Shown here one piece after another: positions 1-10,100 of a stretch of 64,000 nt of DNA. The DNA is from Neurospora crassa OR74A (Eukaryota > Ascomycota > Sordariomycetes > Sordariales > Sordariaceae). The position numbers and the translations under genes were made by a program. The stretch covers positions 3,472,001-3,536,000 of the forward strand of contig NC_026501.1 of NCBI RefSeq assembly GCF_000182925.2, given 5' to 3'. Within the stretch, counting starts at the first letter, position 1; each line of letters opens with the position of its first letter. The notes under the pieces are model-generated. The model saw only the letters and a list, made by a program, of their open reading frames with translations, searched no databases and was not told the DNA's origin.

Positions 1-3000
1 ATTGGGCTGCGCCCCCTCGAAGCGCTCAGTTCCCCGACCAGGGCCGACCAGACTTTGACAAAGACGTCGTATGGGATTTCTGGGTTTGAAAATGAACAGG
101 GAATTGTTGTAGTTGGGGTGGCGCATCAAATACTCTCTCTGTTGCCTCTGGCGGCGTCTCGTGGCATTCATCGCCTGGGCGGCCATAGTTCGTGGATCGA
201 GATTCTCACCCAGCCCGTGCAAATTGACGTTCGAATAGAAAGGGTTGGGTTCACGGCTAGTAAACACTGACACGAGTTTTCCCCAAAAAGAGGAGAGTAC
301 CCCGGGAGTGACACCGTCATGTTGCATGGCTGCACTACTACCCAGATGGGAAGTTGGCTGACCATCGGGAGAGCTTTGCTGGAGAGGGTCCATATCGTCG
401 TCAAGGAAGTCGTGTACCACGGCCTCTTTCAGAAGCATCTCCATCATAGCAGGGCCATAGTCGAGCGGATCCCTCTGTTTTCTTGACCGGCCAAAATTGA
501 AAACTTTGGATAATGCCAGGTTGCTCGAAGAAGAATGTCCTAGTTCCTTGCGCTGGAGGAATGCCTTAACCTGTTCAAGACGCTTGACATCCTCTCCAAC
601 ATCAAAATTTTCTTGGATGACGGCAATGAACATGTTGATCAAGATAAAATAAGCGAGAATGAACCAGCCGACGAGAAAAATGGCGCCAATCCAAGCAGTG
701 TGCAGGTGGTGAGTGCTGGCAGTGACGCTGTAGAGGATGTCGGTCCAGTTCTCAGTCGACATAACTTGATACATCCCTAAGAAGGAATTATAAATGGTGT
801 TGAACGGGATTCTAATTTCCTCTCCACCATCATCTTCTCTCGGTAGTTCGCCACGGAATAATTGCGCTGCGAAGATGGCCATCAGAAAAGTGATGAGGAA
901 GACAAACGACATTAGATTACCGATACCAGTGACGTTTCCGAGCACAAGCCGGATTAATTTCCTTGTCATGGGAATAACCATGACTAAACGGTAAACTCGC
1001 AGGATTTGGAACGCGGTAAGCCAATTGTAAACTTGGCCAGAATTCCGTATAGGAGGGACGAGGATGATTGAGGTGGCTACAGCAAGCCCCAAGTCGACAA
1101 GGTTCCGTTTCCTACGGTGAAAACCTCGGATGTCTGCAGCCAAGCGGATGATGATTTCGACATCGAGCAGAAGAGTGACCACAGGCTCTGCTATATTGAC
1201 GAAACGCTCTCGGTCTGACTTCATCCTGGCGCTGCGGAGAGACTGTGCCAAAAGTCCAAAAGCGATGATCAAGATCCACAAAGGTTTTGTCCTGTTATAT
1301 ATTCTTTGCAGCAATGTCGGCCTACGCATGGTATCATCAACTCGAGATGAAGTCATGCCAGGAGGTTCATCCGCAGTAAAAGCGCTAGCCTTGGACTCTT
1401 CTCGGATGACCTGAAACGACGACGTGATGACGGCAATCAACAAGTTGGTCATCCAGAGCAACATTATAAGAATGCCAGCACCATAGAAGAGGGCCGACGG
1501 GAGGAAATCTGAGCGGATAGTGTGATACATCAAGTCCGACCAGGTGTTGGCGCTCATGATGACAAACACGAGCTCCAAAGAATGGCCGATATCGTCGAAA
1601 TTGACCGTTCCATTGAAGGGGTTTTCTTGCCGGATGCATATTGAACCTCTCGGGCAGATGAAGCCCTTGGCACGCGAAGTTCCGTTCTTCAAATCAATTA
1701 GGGATTCCTTTTCGTGACTATAAACCCAGGGCATGGTTTCACCCGTCACGTTGTCAATATGCCCTCCACAAAAGGTCATATCCGGCGTATAAGCTGCTTG
1801 GAAGTTGGTGGGATCATCGGGATCTATCCAAAGACATTGACGACTCAGACTTGACTTAAAGCTCTGCACGCCAATGATGGCAAAGAGAAGCCAGAAGAAA
1901 CCCATCAAGAAGGAAACTCGGACGAGCAACGGCGCGGCCTTCTTCAGACTTCGTAAGATGATCAGATTTCCCTTTGTAAGGGCGAGTAATCGAATGATGC
2001 GCAAGCAGCTTAGCATGCGGAAGACGTACATATGGTGCTTGCTCTCAAGACCAGTGACGCCTAATACGAAGGATATCCAGAAGGAGACAACGGCTACGAA
2101 GTCTAACCTATTAAAGCCATGGCGGAGAAAGGCGCGGCGAGCCAGGTGACGTCGCTGTTGATCCTCGAGCGTTTGAATTTGACTGTGGGCCATGGTAAAG
2201 GATCTCGTGAACGGAGCAGGCTCGAAGGGCTCTTGCCGGGTTTGACGAACCGATCTCTGACGCTGCGGTCGGAATATAACCCGATACTGTTCGGCCAGCC
2301 TTTCACGGAAGCGCCGTTTGTTCTTGGCTTCTTCGTATTCGGGGGCGTTGATGATGAAGCCAGACACAATAATTCTCGCTATGAGTTCGATAGTAAAGAT
2401 GACAAACAGGACAAATATGGCCCAGTCTATCCTGGTGCTACCCCAACGCTCAGGCCGACCGTTTCCATCAGCCAGCACATCTGGCGCAGCCTCAACAGCT
2501 AGGAGGACGGCTTGAAGAACGATTAAGATGAGAATGAGTGGCTCAGCCCATGGGTTGACCAACAAATCGCAAAGCCACAAGCGCAGTGGATTGTCAGGGG
2601 AAAATATCCCCAACGACTTGCCCTTGAGCGGATTGTTCCTAGGATTGCGTGACCGGGGCCTGAAGGCCGGGTGCTGTGGAAAGACATGATGCGATTCAGG
2701 TCGCTTTTCCGTGGGGTTTTGTTCCATTTGTGACGGATAGGAGGTGTCAACCAGCATGGGGCCCGATGCGTGGCCCGTCCGCGGGCGATCCATGCTCGGC
2801 GAGCGTGAGCGGTCTCGTTGCGTTTGCTGGTCAATCAAATCACCCTCTCCACTGATCATGACAACACGCTGAGACATGGCCCTCATAATGGAACCTGCCC
2901 TTGACAAAGCGCCACTCGTTGATAGCGACCGAGAGCGGCGTCCATCACTAGGAACCAGACTACCTCCATAACTCCGGTAACGGTCCGCGGTAAAGTTGTT

Positions 3001-3594
3001 TTCCAGATCAAAACCAAGCATGGTGTTGCGGGGTCGCGAGGAGCCACTGCCAAGATCAGAGACGGTCTGGAAACTATCTCTTGGTACAGCCTCTCCTTCT
3101 GGCGCGTCCAATCGACCGATGGGCTGGGCTGCGGGCTTCAGAGGGACTCTATCCGACTCCACAGAGTCCGTATCGGTACGCTCCTCGTAATAGGGATGCG
3201 GCACACTGTAGGGGTCACTTGCGGCAGGCATATAGGAGGCTGAAGGGAGCGGTTCATGACCATGGCCAGGAATATTCGGAGGCAAGGCGAACTGAAGCGC
3301 CATGTGGTCGTTGAGCGAACCAGCGGCGCTTCGGTGGTCGTGGCCGGGCGCATATGGATGTTCCCAGTACGTAGAGAGCCCGGGAAGGTTGGCGGACATG
3401 GGAGCAGCCAAAGGCGAGGGCATCTGAAGTCCGGCTCCCGAGTTGCGGACGTTATTATCGGTTCCGCTAGTCCTCCCACCGCCGCCCTCTTGCTCCTCCG
3501 AAACCGGTCGTAGATCGCGCAATGGAATGGACTGCTGGTGAGAAGGAGAGGATACCGAGGCCCGTCGGGGCGAAGGTGCTGGATGATCGCTCAT
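1..3594 (-). CDS. cch1: High-affinity voltage-gated calcium channel Cch1, N-terminal part (cut by window edge)
   Basis: The minus frame starting at the ATG at 3594 is open to position 1 with no intron (1198 codons; the C-terminal half lies outside). Residues 1 to about 330 are a polar cytoplasmic region rich in Ser, Pro and Arg. Domain I follows: a first membrane segment near residue 340, an S4-type helix with spaced arginines near 520-545 (LRIIRLLALTKGN), and a pore loop reading SANTWSDLMY with Asn683. Domain II has its S4 near 862-888 (RVYRLVMVIPMTRK), a pore loop STENWTDIL with Glu948, and an S6 ending FIAVIQENF near 1000. Cch1 is the fungal four-domain plasma-membrane calcium channel that works with Mid1 in store-operated or stress-induced calcium entry. 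The start is chosen because it is the first ATG of the open frame, with A at -3. The transposon nest begins 1.1 kb upstream. Confidence 0.93.
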   Translation of the reverse strand, partial: MSDHPAPSPRRASVSSPSHQQSIPLRDLRPVSEEQEGGGGRTSGTDNNVRNSGAGLQMPSPLAAPMSANLPGLSTYWEHPYAPGHDHRSAAGSLNDHMALQFALPPNIPGHGHEPLPSASYMPAASDPYSVPHPYYEERTDTDSVESDRVPLKPAAQPIGRLDAPEGEAVPRDSFQTVSDLGSGSSRPRNTMLGFDLENNFTADRYRSYGGSLVPSDGRRSRSLSTSGALSRAGSIMRAMSQRVVMISGEGDLIDQQTQRDRSRSPSMDRPRTGHASGPMLVDTSYPSQMEQNPTEKRPESHHVFPQHPAFRPRSRNPRNNPLKGKSLGIFSPDNPLRLWLCDLLVNPWAEPLILILIVLQAVLLAVEAAPDVLADGNGRPERWGSTRIDWAIFVLFVIFTIELIARIIVSGFIINAPEYEEAKNKRRFRERLAEQYRVIFRPQRQRSVRQTRQEPFEPAPFTRSFTMAHSQIQTLEDQQRRHLARRAFLRHGFNRLDFVAVVSFWISFVLGVTGLESKHHMYVFRMLSCLRIIRLLALTKGNLIILRSLKKAAPLLVRVSFLMGFFWLLFAIIGVQSFKSSLSRQCLWIDPDDPTNFQAAYTPDMTFCGGHIDNVTGETMPWVYSHEKESLIDLKNGTSRAKGFICPRGSICIRQENPFNGTVNFDDIGHSLELVFVIMSANTWSDLMYHTIRSDFLPSALFYGAGILIMLLWMTNLLIAVITSSFQVIREESKASAFTADEPPGMTSSRVDDTMRRPTLLQRIYNRTKPLWILIIAFGLLAQSLRSARMKSDRERFVNIAEPVVTLLLDVEIIIRLAADIRGFHRRKRNLVDLGLAVATSIILVPPIRNSGQVYNWLTAFQILRVYRLVMVIPMTRKLIRLVLGNVTGIGNLMSFVFLITFLMAIFAAQLFRGELPREDDGGEEIRIPFNTIYNSFLGMYQVMSTENWTDILYSVTASTHHLHTAWIGAIFLVGWFILAYFILINMFIAVIQENFDVGEDVKRLEQVKAFLQRKELGHSSSSNLALSKVFNFGRSRKQRDPLDYGPAMMEMLLKEAVVHDFLDDDMDPLQQSSPDGQPTSHLGSSAAMQHDGVTPGVLSSFWGKLVSVFTSREPNPFYSNVNLHGLGENLDPRTMAAQAMNATRRRQRQQREYLMRHPNYNNSLFIFKPRNPIRRLCQSLVGPGRGTERFEGAQPN

Positions 3595-4716
3595 TTTGAC
3601 AGATCAACAGTTTTTGTGTTGTTTCTGGGCAGCCTCCGAGGCAAGCAACACTAGTTTTAAGGCTCAGCGCAACGTGCCACAGCACTTGGAACATATAATG
3701 TCAGGATTTGCAAGCCAGCATTATATGGGCACCAAGGGACCTTGAGCTAGCGTCACAGCCATAGATCTGCGCGCTCGAAGTCGGACGAAGCAGACAGCTA
3801 TGTGGCAATGGTAAGACACACGAGCTGGAGTGATGTCAAACGTAGTAATGCTACAGTCTCCCGACAACCGCCGTATGTCTCGAAGGATCGGCTTGATGGT
3901 AGGATTGTCTTGTGAATTGCTCGACGGCTCGGTGGGAATCCTCGATTTCTCGGTCGATCGATCGGTCGGTCGGTCATAGGCTAGTTGAGGCGTAGGTCAA
4001 GAAGATATGCGCTGGGCTCCATGAATTGGATATCGCGGCAAGCAGGGCAACGAGGGGCGCAGTCAGGGGGCACCAGCTGGATGTGGTGATCGGAATCGCA
4101 GGATTCGCAGGGAAGCGGAGGTGTAGACCGGCAAATATAAAGTAAGGTAACGAGCGAGTAGGACGACAGATGGACGGGAAGCGCGGCGCTCTTTCTTTGC
4201 TTCTCTGTATTTATCTGCAACTAAGGTGGCTTGTACGTCCCGGTTGTTGAACGTGGGTCTTGATTGTTGAAGAGAACGGAACTGAATAAAAAGGTATGGG
4301 CGAAGACAAGGTCAAAGCAATGCTTGCGACGATAGGGTCCGTGGTTCTGTTTTGCGGCTGTTTGCGGGGATGATGTCCTGACGAGGTCCGCCTGGTTGAG
4401 GATTTAGATGTCAAGGGGAGGGAAAGATGTCCATTCATTCTAGAAGTTCAATGTTCAGCTTCAAAGCGTTCTCGACCCGGGGATGCCAGTCGGCGCTGCC
4501 TGGGGTCGGGCGGGCCACCTTCCAGCCGCAGTCTCAGGGCAGTCTCCGCTTTTCGCTAGGCTGTCTGGGACTCAATTCCACTTTGACGTTTCCTGTTCCT
4601 GGCGTTCCTGCTCAATCCATCCTACCTGCGCTAGTGTACTACTGCGCGGTTACAGCACAGGTGCAGCTCAGTACGGCCAAGGTATTTTACATACAGTACG
4701 CGAACACAAGTGTATA
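3595..4716. other. Upstream region of cch1, up to the transposon
   Basis: No gene is visible here. Base composition is normal, with TG and CA dinucleotides present, in sharp contrast to the island that follows. It should hold the promoter and 5' leader of cch1. A short run of CGAT/CGGT quadruplets lies at about 3951-3975. Small open frames here have no recognisable content. Confidence 0.6.
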
Positions 4717-4720
4717 GTAC
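4717..4720. repeat. Left target-site duplication (GTAC, or TA within it)
   Basis: GTAC directly abuts the left terminal inverted repeat and recurs at 23481-23484 next to the right one. Because GTAC is its own reverse complement, the sequence cannot tell a 4-bp GTAC duplication from a 2-bp TA duplication with an inverted repeat one base longer. TA is the usual target of pogo/Tc1-mariner elements, which fits the transposase remains inside. Confidence 0.7.
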
Positions 4721-4802
4721 TTGGGGGGTTCTGGGCGCCAAGGCTTCCTTTCCCCCCTCTTTTTACCCTCTAAAGAGGGGGCGCGGAAAATTTGGGACAG
4801 CA
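4721..4802 (+). repeat. Left terminal inverted repeat, 82 bp
   Basis: Starts TTGGGGGGTTCTGGGCGCCA and is identical base for base to the reverse complement of 23399-23480. It holds its own 10-bp stem (CCCCCTCTTT at 4753-4762 against AAAGAGGGGG at 4772-4781, 9-base loop). TGGGACA at 4793-4799 is repeated at 4811-4817 just inside, a possible transposase-binding subterminal repeat. Its CpA and TpG sites are intact. Confidence 0.95.
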
Positions 4803-5899
4803 ATTAAATATGGGACACTCCACATAGAAATTTACTAGCAAAGTAACCCATCTACATACTCAATACCTATATTATATATTGAAATTTATTAATACAACGT
4901 CGTTAGGAAGCTTAGTAGACTACCTAAATAGGAAGAGTATACATATAATGAGAAATCTAATAATTTATTTAATTTATTTGAATACGTTATAGTATTATAT
5001 ATATAACCAATTAAACTCCCTCCTTACTTATATATACTTCAAACTTCCTCCTCCTACTTTAACAAAACTTACCCCGGCCATTACCTACTTAAATACCTTA
5101 TTCTAAGTTGGACTATACCTTCGATTAATAGCTTTATTATACTTCCCTATATAGTATCCTCAAATCTATATTCTCGTAAGAGGAGGGGAATTATAGGGGT
5201 AACTACTAAAGAGGGACTAAATTTAAGTAGTAAAGTTATATTAATAGTAGGGGGTATACGCTATTCAAACTTCTTCTTAGGAGCTAGTATAACTAGGGGT
5301 TTAATTAATTAACCAATTAACTAACTAGCTAATTCACTCCTCCTCTCGCCAAGTAAAAACTCCCTATTCTCTTCATCCCTATTATTGTTATCCTCCTCCT
5401 CCTTATTATTAACTTTCTCTCCTATTACTATAGTAATATCATCCTTATAGAAATCTTTAATGAAAGTTTTATCTATCTCCTCCTCGAATTGTATTTATAT
5501 ATATAGATTTCTAACGATTTAAAAGAAGGTTTTTAGTTGGGTAGCGGGCTATATTACTAACTAAGCGGCTAGCTAGCGGCTAGTAATAATCTCAATATCC
5601 TTATTATTAAAAATAATTAGTAGAAGGTACTCTATATAATACTAAGCTTACTAGTATACTAATGGTTTACCCTCCTTATCGACTTAATAAAGGAGACTCT
5701 CCTTTATATTAAATATATTATTATTATAAACGGGGATATACTCCTATTAATTATCCTTCTTATATTTCTCAAACTATACAATCTATATAACCTTCTTTAG
5801 CTTACCACCCTCTATATCCTTCCTCTATTAATTTTTAAATTATTTTTATATAACGCTATTAATCCTCTTTATAGCTTACTCTTAACGTTTTATTTCGTT
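4803..5899. other. Transposon left arm, no recognisable coding sequence
   Basis: AT-rich and RIP-mutated. It probably holds the transposase C-terminus and 3' untranslated region of the pogo-like element. Short GC-bearing patches (AGGAGGGG, CTCCTCCT) remain, but I see no motif in any frame. Confidence 0.5.
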
Positions 5900-6595
5900 T
5901 TATATTTCTTATTAAGCTCTCTCTATTACCTTAGTATTAAATTCGTCTTTTAAAAGTAATAAAAATAAATTACTATTAAAAATTTTATATATTTTCCTCC
6001 TTATTCGACAATCAAAGTTGGCTTCTCTTTCGTAATTATACTAGTAATATTTTTAAATCTTATTATAATTAAGAATCGCCTCTCGAATAATTTAGAGTAT
6101 ATAAGGGTAATTGATCCGTATTAGGGAGCTAAACGTATAAGAGTAACGGTTAATAATATAGTTAGTAACTTCAATAGCTTTCTTAAAGTAGTCCTTATAC
6201 GGTATTATAGAGGGATAAGTAGGGTTAAATTTAAAAGAGTACTACTTAGCTTTAATTTATAATAACACCCTTTATCTATTAATTAGCTAAAAACTAGTAT
6301 CCTTAAATCTATTTATAATATTATAAATTATAAAACTATTAATAATAATTTTATTAAATTCTCTAATAAACGTTGTACGGTTGAAATTATATTCCCCTTA
6401 CTATACAAATTCACGAAGAGCTTTCTAGTAATAGGATTTAAATAAGAAGAAGACTCCTACATTAAGTAGCTATATAATATAGGTAGAGTATAATAGTAAA
6501 GTAAGGATTTAAATATCAAATGCTTTAATATACTATTTAACTACTATATTGCAATAGCTATTAAACCTATTAATTATAAATAATTAATATATAGG
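5900..6595 (-). pseudogene. Pogo/Fot1-like transposase, C-terminal piece
   Basis: The minus frame opens with Y*LFIINRFNSYCNI, corresponding to the family's YRLLILDGHGSH strand with the second catalytic Asp. It continues through LLLYSTYII*LLNVGVFFLFK, the counterpart of the PPHTTHLLQPLDVGVFGPLK block that is diagnostic of DDE_1 transposases. About 60 residues later, NRFKDTSF*LINR*RVL matches the GF..TGL.PFNP..VL end of the domain. Both catalytic-looking Asp positions read Asn, as expected after RIP of G to A. The 3' limit near 5900 is approximate. Confidence 0.75.
6591..6595. repeat. R1 target-site duplication (ATAGG), lower-coordinate copy
   Basis: ATAGG immediately precedes the LTR starting at 6596, and ATAGG again follows the LTR ending at 15025 (15026-15030). 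Confidence 0.9.
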
Positions 6596-6903
6596 TGATA
6601 GGGTAATACGGGTTCTTCAGAATACTACGATGCAAATGCAAGTGTAGTATTAAAAGAAGAAAAGAAGAAGATATTGTAGGAAGAAAGGCCGAGCCGAAGG
6701 CTGGCCTAGAAAGGAATCCCTTTATAGGAATTCCTTATCTTATCGCTGGCCCACTTAATGTGGAGTCATACGACCTGACAGGCTTACGCAAGGCACGTGC
6801 CTGCTAGAACCTCTAATAGGGATAGGTATAGTAATGACTATACTTAGGCTATTTACTTAATTAATTAATCTAATTATATATGTGATGTAATAGTCCCGTA
6901 TTA
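6596..6903 (-). repeat. R1 3' LTR (in element orientation)
   Basis: 308 bp, co-linear with 14718-15025 without any gap. By eye the two differ at about 29 positions, all C/T or G/A transitions. Ends TGATAGGG...CCCGTATTA on the plus strand. Confidence 0.93.
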
Positions 6904-7779
6904 GGTCCCGGTACTATAAAGAAAATACTATTATCCTTAATAGAAATACCTTTATTTCTTCTATTTAGGTGACCTCCTCCGGGGCTCTATAGCCCGGCGA
7001 TCCTTTTTATCTACAAAGCGAATTCGGCGCTATCTATCGATATACGAATATAATGCTCCAAATAGGCGTTTATTATAATAATACTTCTAATAATCGTTTA
7101 CAATGTTTTTCACATTCTTCAAATCTTCCGTATTTTACTATTCGTTATTATAATATCCATACCCCTTCTATTTAATATAATAGAAAATCTTACTATTAAC
7201 TTATTTATAAATAGTGATTTTATTTACTTCGTAACGAGGGCGTTCGTCGTCGTCCAAATTGCTCTAGGAGTCCTCAATAAGCCTAAGAGGGGGAGTAGAG
7301 CGATTAAACGGGTCCTCGCCCTTCAAAGTAGGAATTAAATATATAATAGAAATTACAAAATAAATTTTTATATTCGGGGGTAGAGTTAGCTTATACGCTA
7401 AACGTCCGACCTTCTAAGTAATTTCAAAAGGGTTAGAGTGTTATTAAGATACTTTGTATAATAGGCGGCTGGGTAAATAGTATCCGTAATAAAGTTTTAA
7501 GAATACCTTATTACCGATCTCGAAATCTATTTGCTGGTAGCTAGTATTATAGCGAAGTTTAGTATTAGTAATTATAAAGTCTATAGCGAATTATACTTTT
7601 TAACGGATATAATTTCTAATTGCAGGGTTAATTTCGAAAGCCTAAATATTAGCGTTAGAGTTAATAACGACATTCAATAATCCTAATAATTTATATCTAA
7701 ATAGATATTTATATAAAGAGGTTTTAATATTTTTAATAAAAGTACTATTAAAATACTATTATAGTAACAAAATAATTAG

Positions 7780-8400
7780 CAACTAATTATAACCTAATTT
7801 ATAATAAAAAGTATAAAAGCGAATAGCGATTTTAATAATCTAATTCTTATATTTAGTAGCCCTATTACTGGGAGGATAGTAAATAGTAATTATTAATAGT
7901 TTAATACCTATCGCTATCCATATCCCTCGCTAATATATAAAAGTAAATTTGTAATTGCAATTAAAGATAATACTAATCGGAAATCCCTAATTGTATAGTA
8001 AGAATATTCTAATTATAATAATACCCTATTCTTTAATTATATACGTTTTATATCTGGGAATTAAGAGGGATCGTTTAGATATTTTATTAATAATAAGTAT
8101 TATAGTATTAAAAGTATTATAATTGGGTATTTACTATAGGGTATTTATTAAGGATATTTTAGGTAGCCCTACAATAAAGTTGAGAGAGATAATGCGTATT
8201 GGGAGAGTTTCTTCTAATTTAATTAGTTAATAGTCCTTAATAAAAGGATTATAGTCGGTCTAATTAAATTAGTAAGCCGGGTAATATTCGAAGTATTTCC
8301 GAACTTAATTAATTTTATTAAAAAAAGAAAGACTTTATAAATTATATATTATTTAATTGTAGCTAAAGTAGTACTTATTGTTGTAAGTAGCTTTTAGTAT
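7780..8400 (-). pseudogene. R1 integrase relic
   Basis: Downstream of the RT on the minus strand. Readable blocks include N*TDYNPFIKDY*LIKLEE (end of the zinc-binding region and linker), RIISLNFIVGLPKI (strand with the first catalytic Asp, read as Asn), RSLLIPR, and near 7890-7830 YYPPS...YKN*IIKIAIRFY, corresponding to the YHPQ.DG..ER.NQ..E block. Boundaries are approximate. RNase H should lie between this and the RT but was not resolved. Confidence 0.65.
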
Positions 8401-9439
8401 ATTTTTAATAAATTTGTTAAGAATATAGAGATTCTTAATACCGTTTACCTACTAATTATAAATTAAACTATCCCTTATAAAAAATAGGTAGCCGGGCTTA
8501 GAAAAGACAATATCTCCGTCCTTAAAGACCCTTTTACATTCTAATTATTTTAAATATTCTAATACCTTAACGAACTTCTTATTAATTATATAAATTACTA
8601 TATATAATTCGTATAATTTAGGATCTATTTATACCTCTAAGAACGTATATTATATATTATCGAAAAAGCAAGCCCTATCTTCCGTCTAAATATTATTAAG
8701 GATTGGAATACCCTCTAAATTGCCTACCTTATTGTTTAATACTTTTAATTAATTTAGAACGTCCGGAATAAAATTAAACTTACTAGGGATATAGAAAACT
8801 TATAGTTTATATTTAAATAAATAGATTAAAGCGTTAATTAACCTCTAATTAGCGTAATCCATCGAAATTATTCGCAACGATATTTGCTATATAATACCCT
8901 TTATAGCCGAATAGTTAATAAGGATTATTATAAATAAATTATATAAGTAGAATTAAATTCGAAGTTTCTTTATAGCCTATACGAAGTAAGCGACTTCCAA
9001 TTCTAACGGCCTATATTGAATTTCAACTTTAATAAGGACTTTATTGAGGAATATAATAGGGAGTATTTAAAAGAATAGAATTATAGTACCTTCGTTTTAA
9101 GCGTAGCCTTCCTTTAAATAAAAAACTATTACTCCAAACTTTCGCTTAAGCGAGCTATTAACCTATAAAAATACAAATCGGTCTAGGTTAAAGTAATATA
9201 AAATAGTACTATTATTATAAATAGTACGTTAAAGGGCCTTAAAAGCTACTTTTTTAATTAAGGTAGGCTTATAGGAAGTCTTCGCACAATACGCAACGCA
9301 CTTAATTAGTTTTCCTACTTTAATACAACCTAATTTATAACCTTCAGTTAATAGGGCAATCTTTCTATTTTATAAGGGTTTAATAAATTAAGTATAGTAG
9401 GGTATTAAATACCGTAGGAAGCCGGTACTACCAATATAT

Positions 9440-10100
9440 TATTTAAGTACCTTTAAAGTATTAAGGAAGATTAAATTCTTAAATATTTTAATATACTTAT
9501 TAATAATTAATAGTCTAAATCTATTAATATAGAATCCTAGGAATTTAATACTCGGGTAGCCGAAATAGGACTTCTTCGGCGATAGAACAATATTTTTCGA
9601 TATAAATAATAAGAAAATTGCATTGAGATACTTTAAATAATTATTAACCAAATTAGAGGTAATAATAATATTATTAATATAAGCGTAATAATAATTTTAA
9701 TACTTACAAAGCAATATATTTATAAAGCGTTAGACGTAGGTTAGGGTATTTTTAAATCTTATTTAAGTAATGGTAGGTTATTCCAAACCCCTATAAGTAA
9801 TAAAGGTAAAGCAGTCTCAATACTTCTACCAAATGCTAAACTAATAAAAAAATAAAATTATATTAATAATAGTAATAATACTCTTCCCGCGTATAAAAAT
9901 AATAATTTCCCCTTATAGAAGAAGTAGGTAATTATCTAGGATTATAAAATTATTTAAAATACAAAAATCGATAATAGGTCTACCCTTAGGACTATTCTTA
10001 ATTTCCCGCTATATAATAAAAACCGGGTAAGCGAACGGTGTAACGTACTTTACCCAATCCATTTTACCCTACTTATAAAGAGAATTAAAAACCTTATTAA
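9440..10100 (-). pseudogene. R1 reverse transcriptase relic
   Basis: Minus-strand reading shows the usual order of retroelement RT motifs: GRPIIDF near 9965-9988, a Phe/Tyr-rich strand, a RGLE*PTIT*IRFKNT block, then AYINNIIITSN near 9665-9690. The last is the YVDD catalytic box with both Asp read as Asn, as RIP predicts. It continues to SPKKSYFGYPSIKFLGF, the thumb-side motif. Interspersed stops fall at former Gln/Trp codons. It once copied the element RNA into DNA and is now non-functional. Confidence 0.8.
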
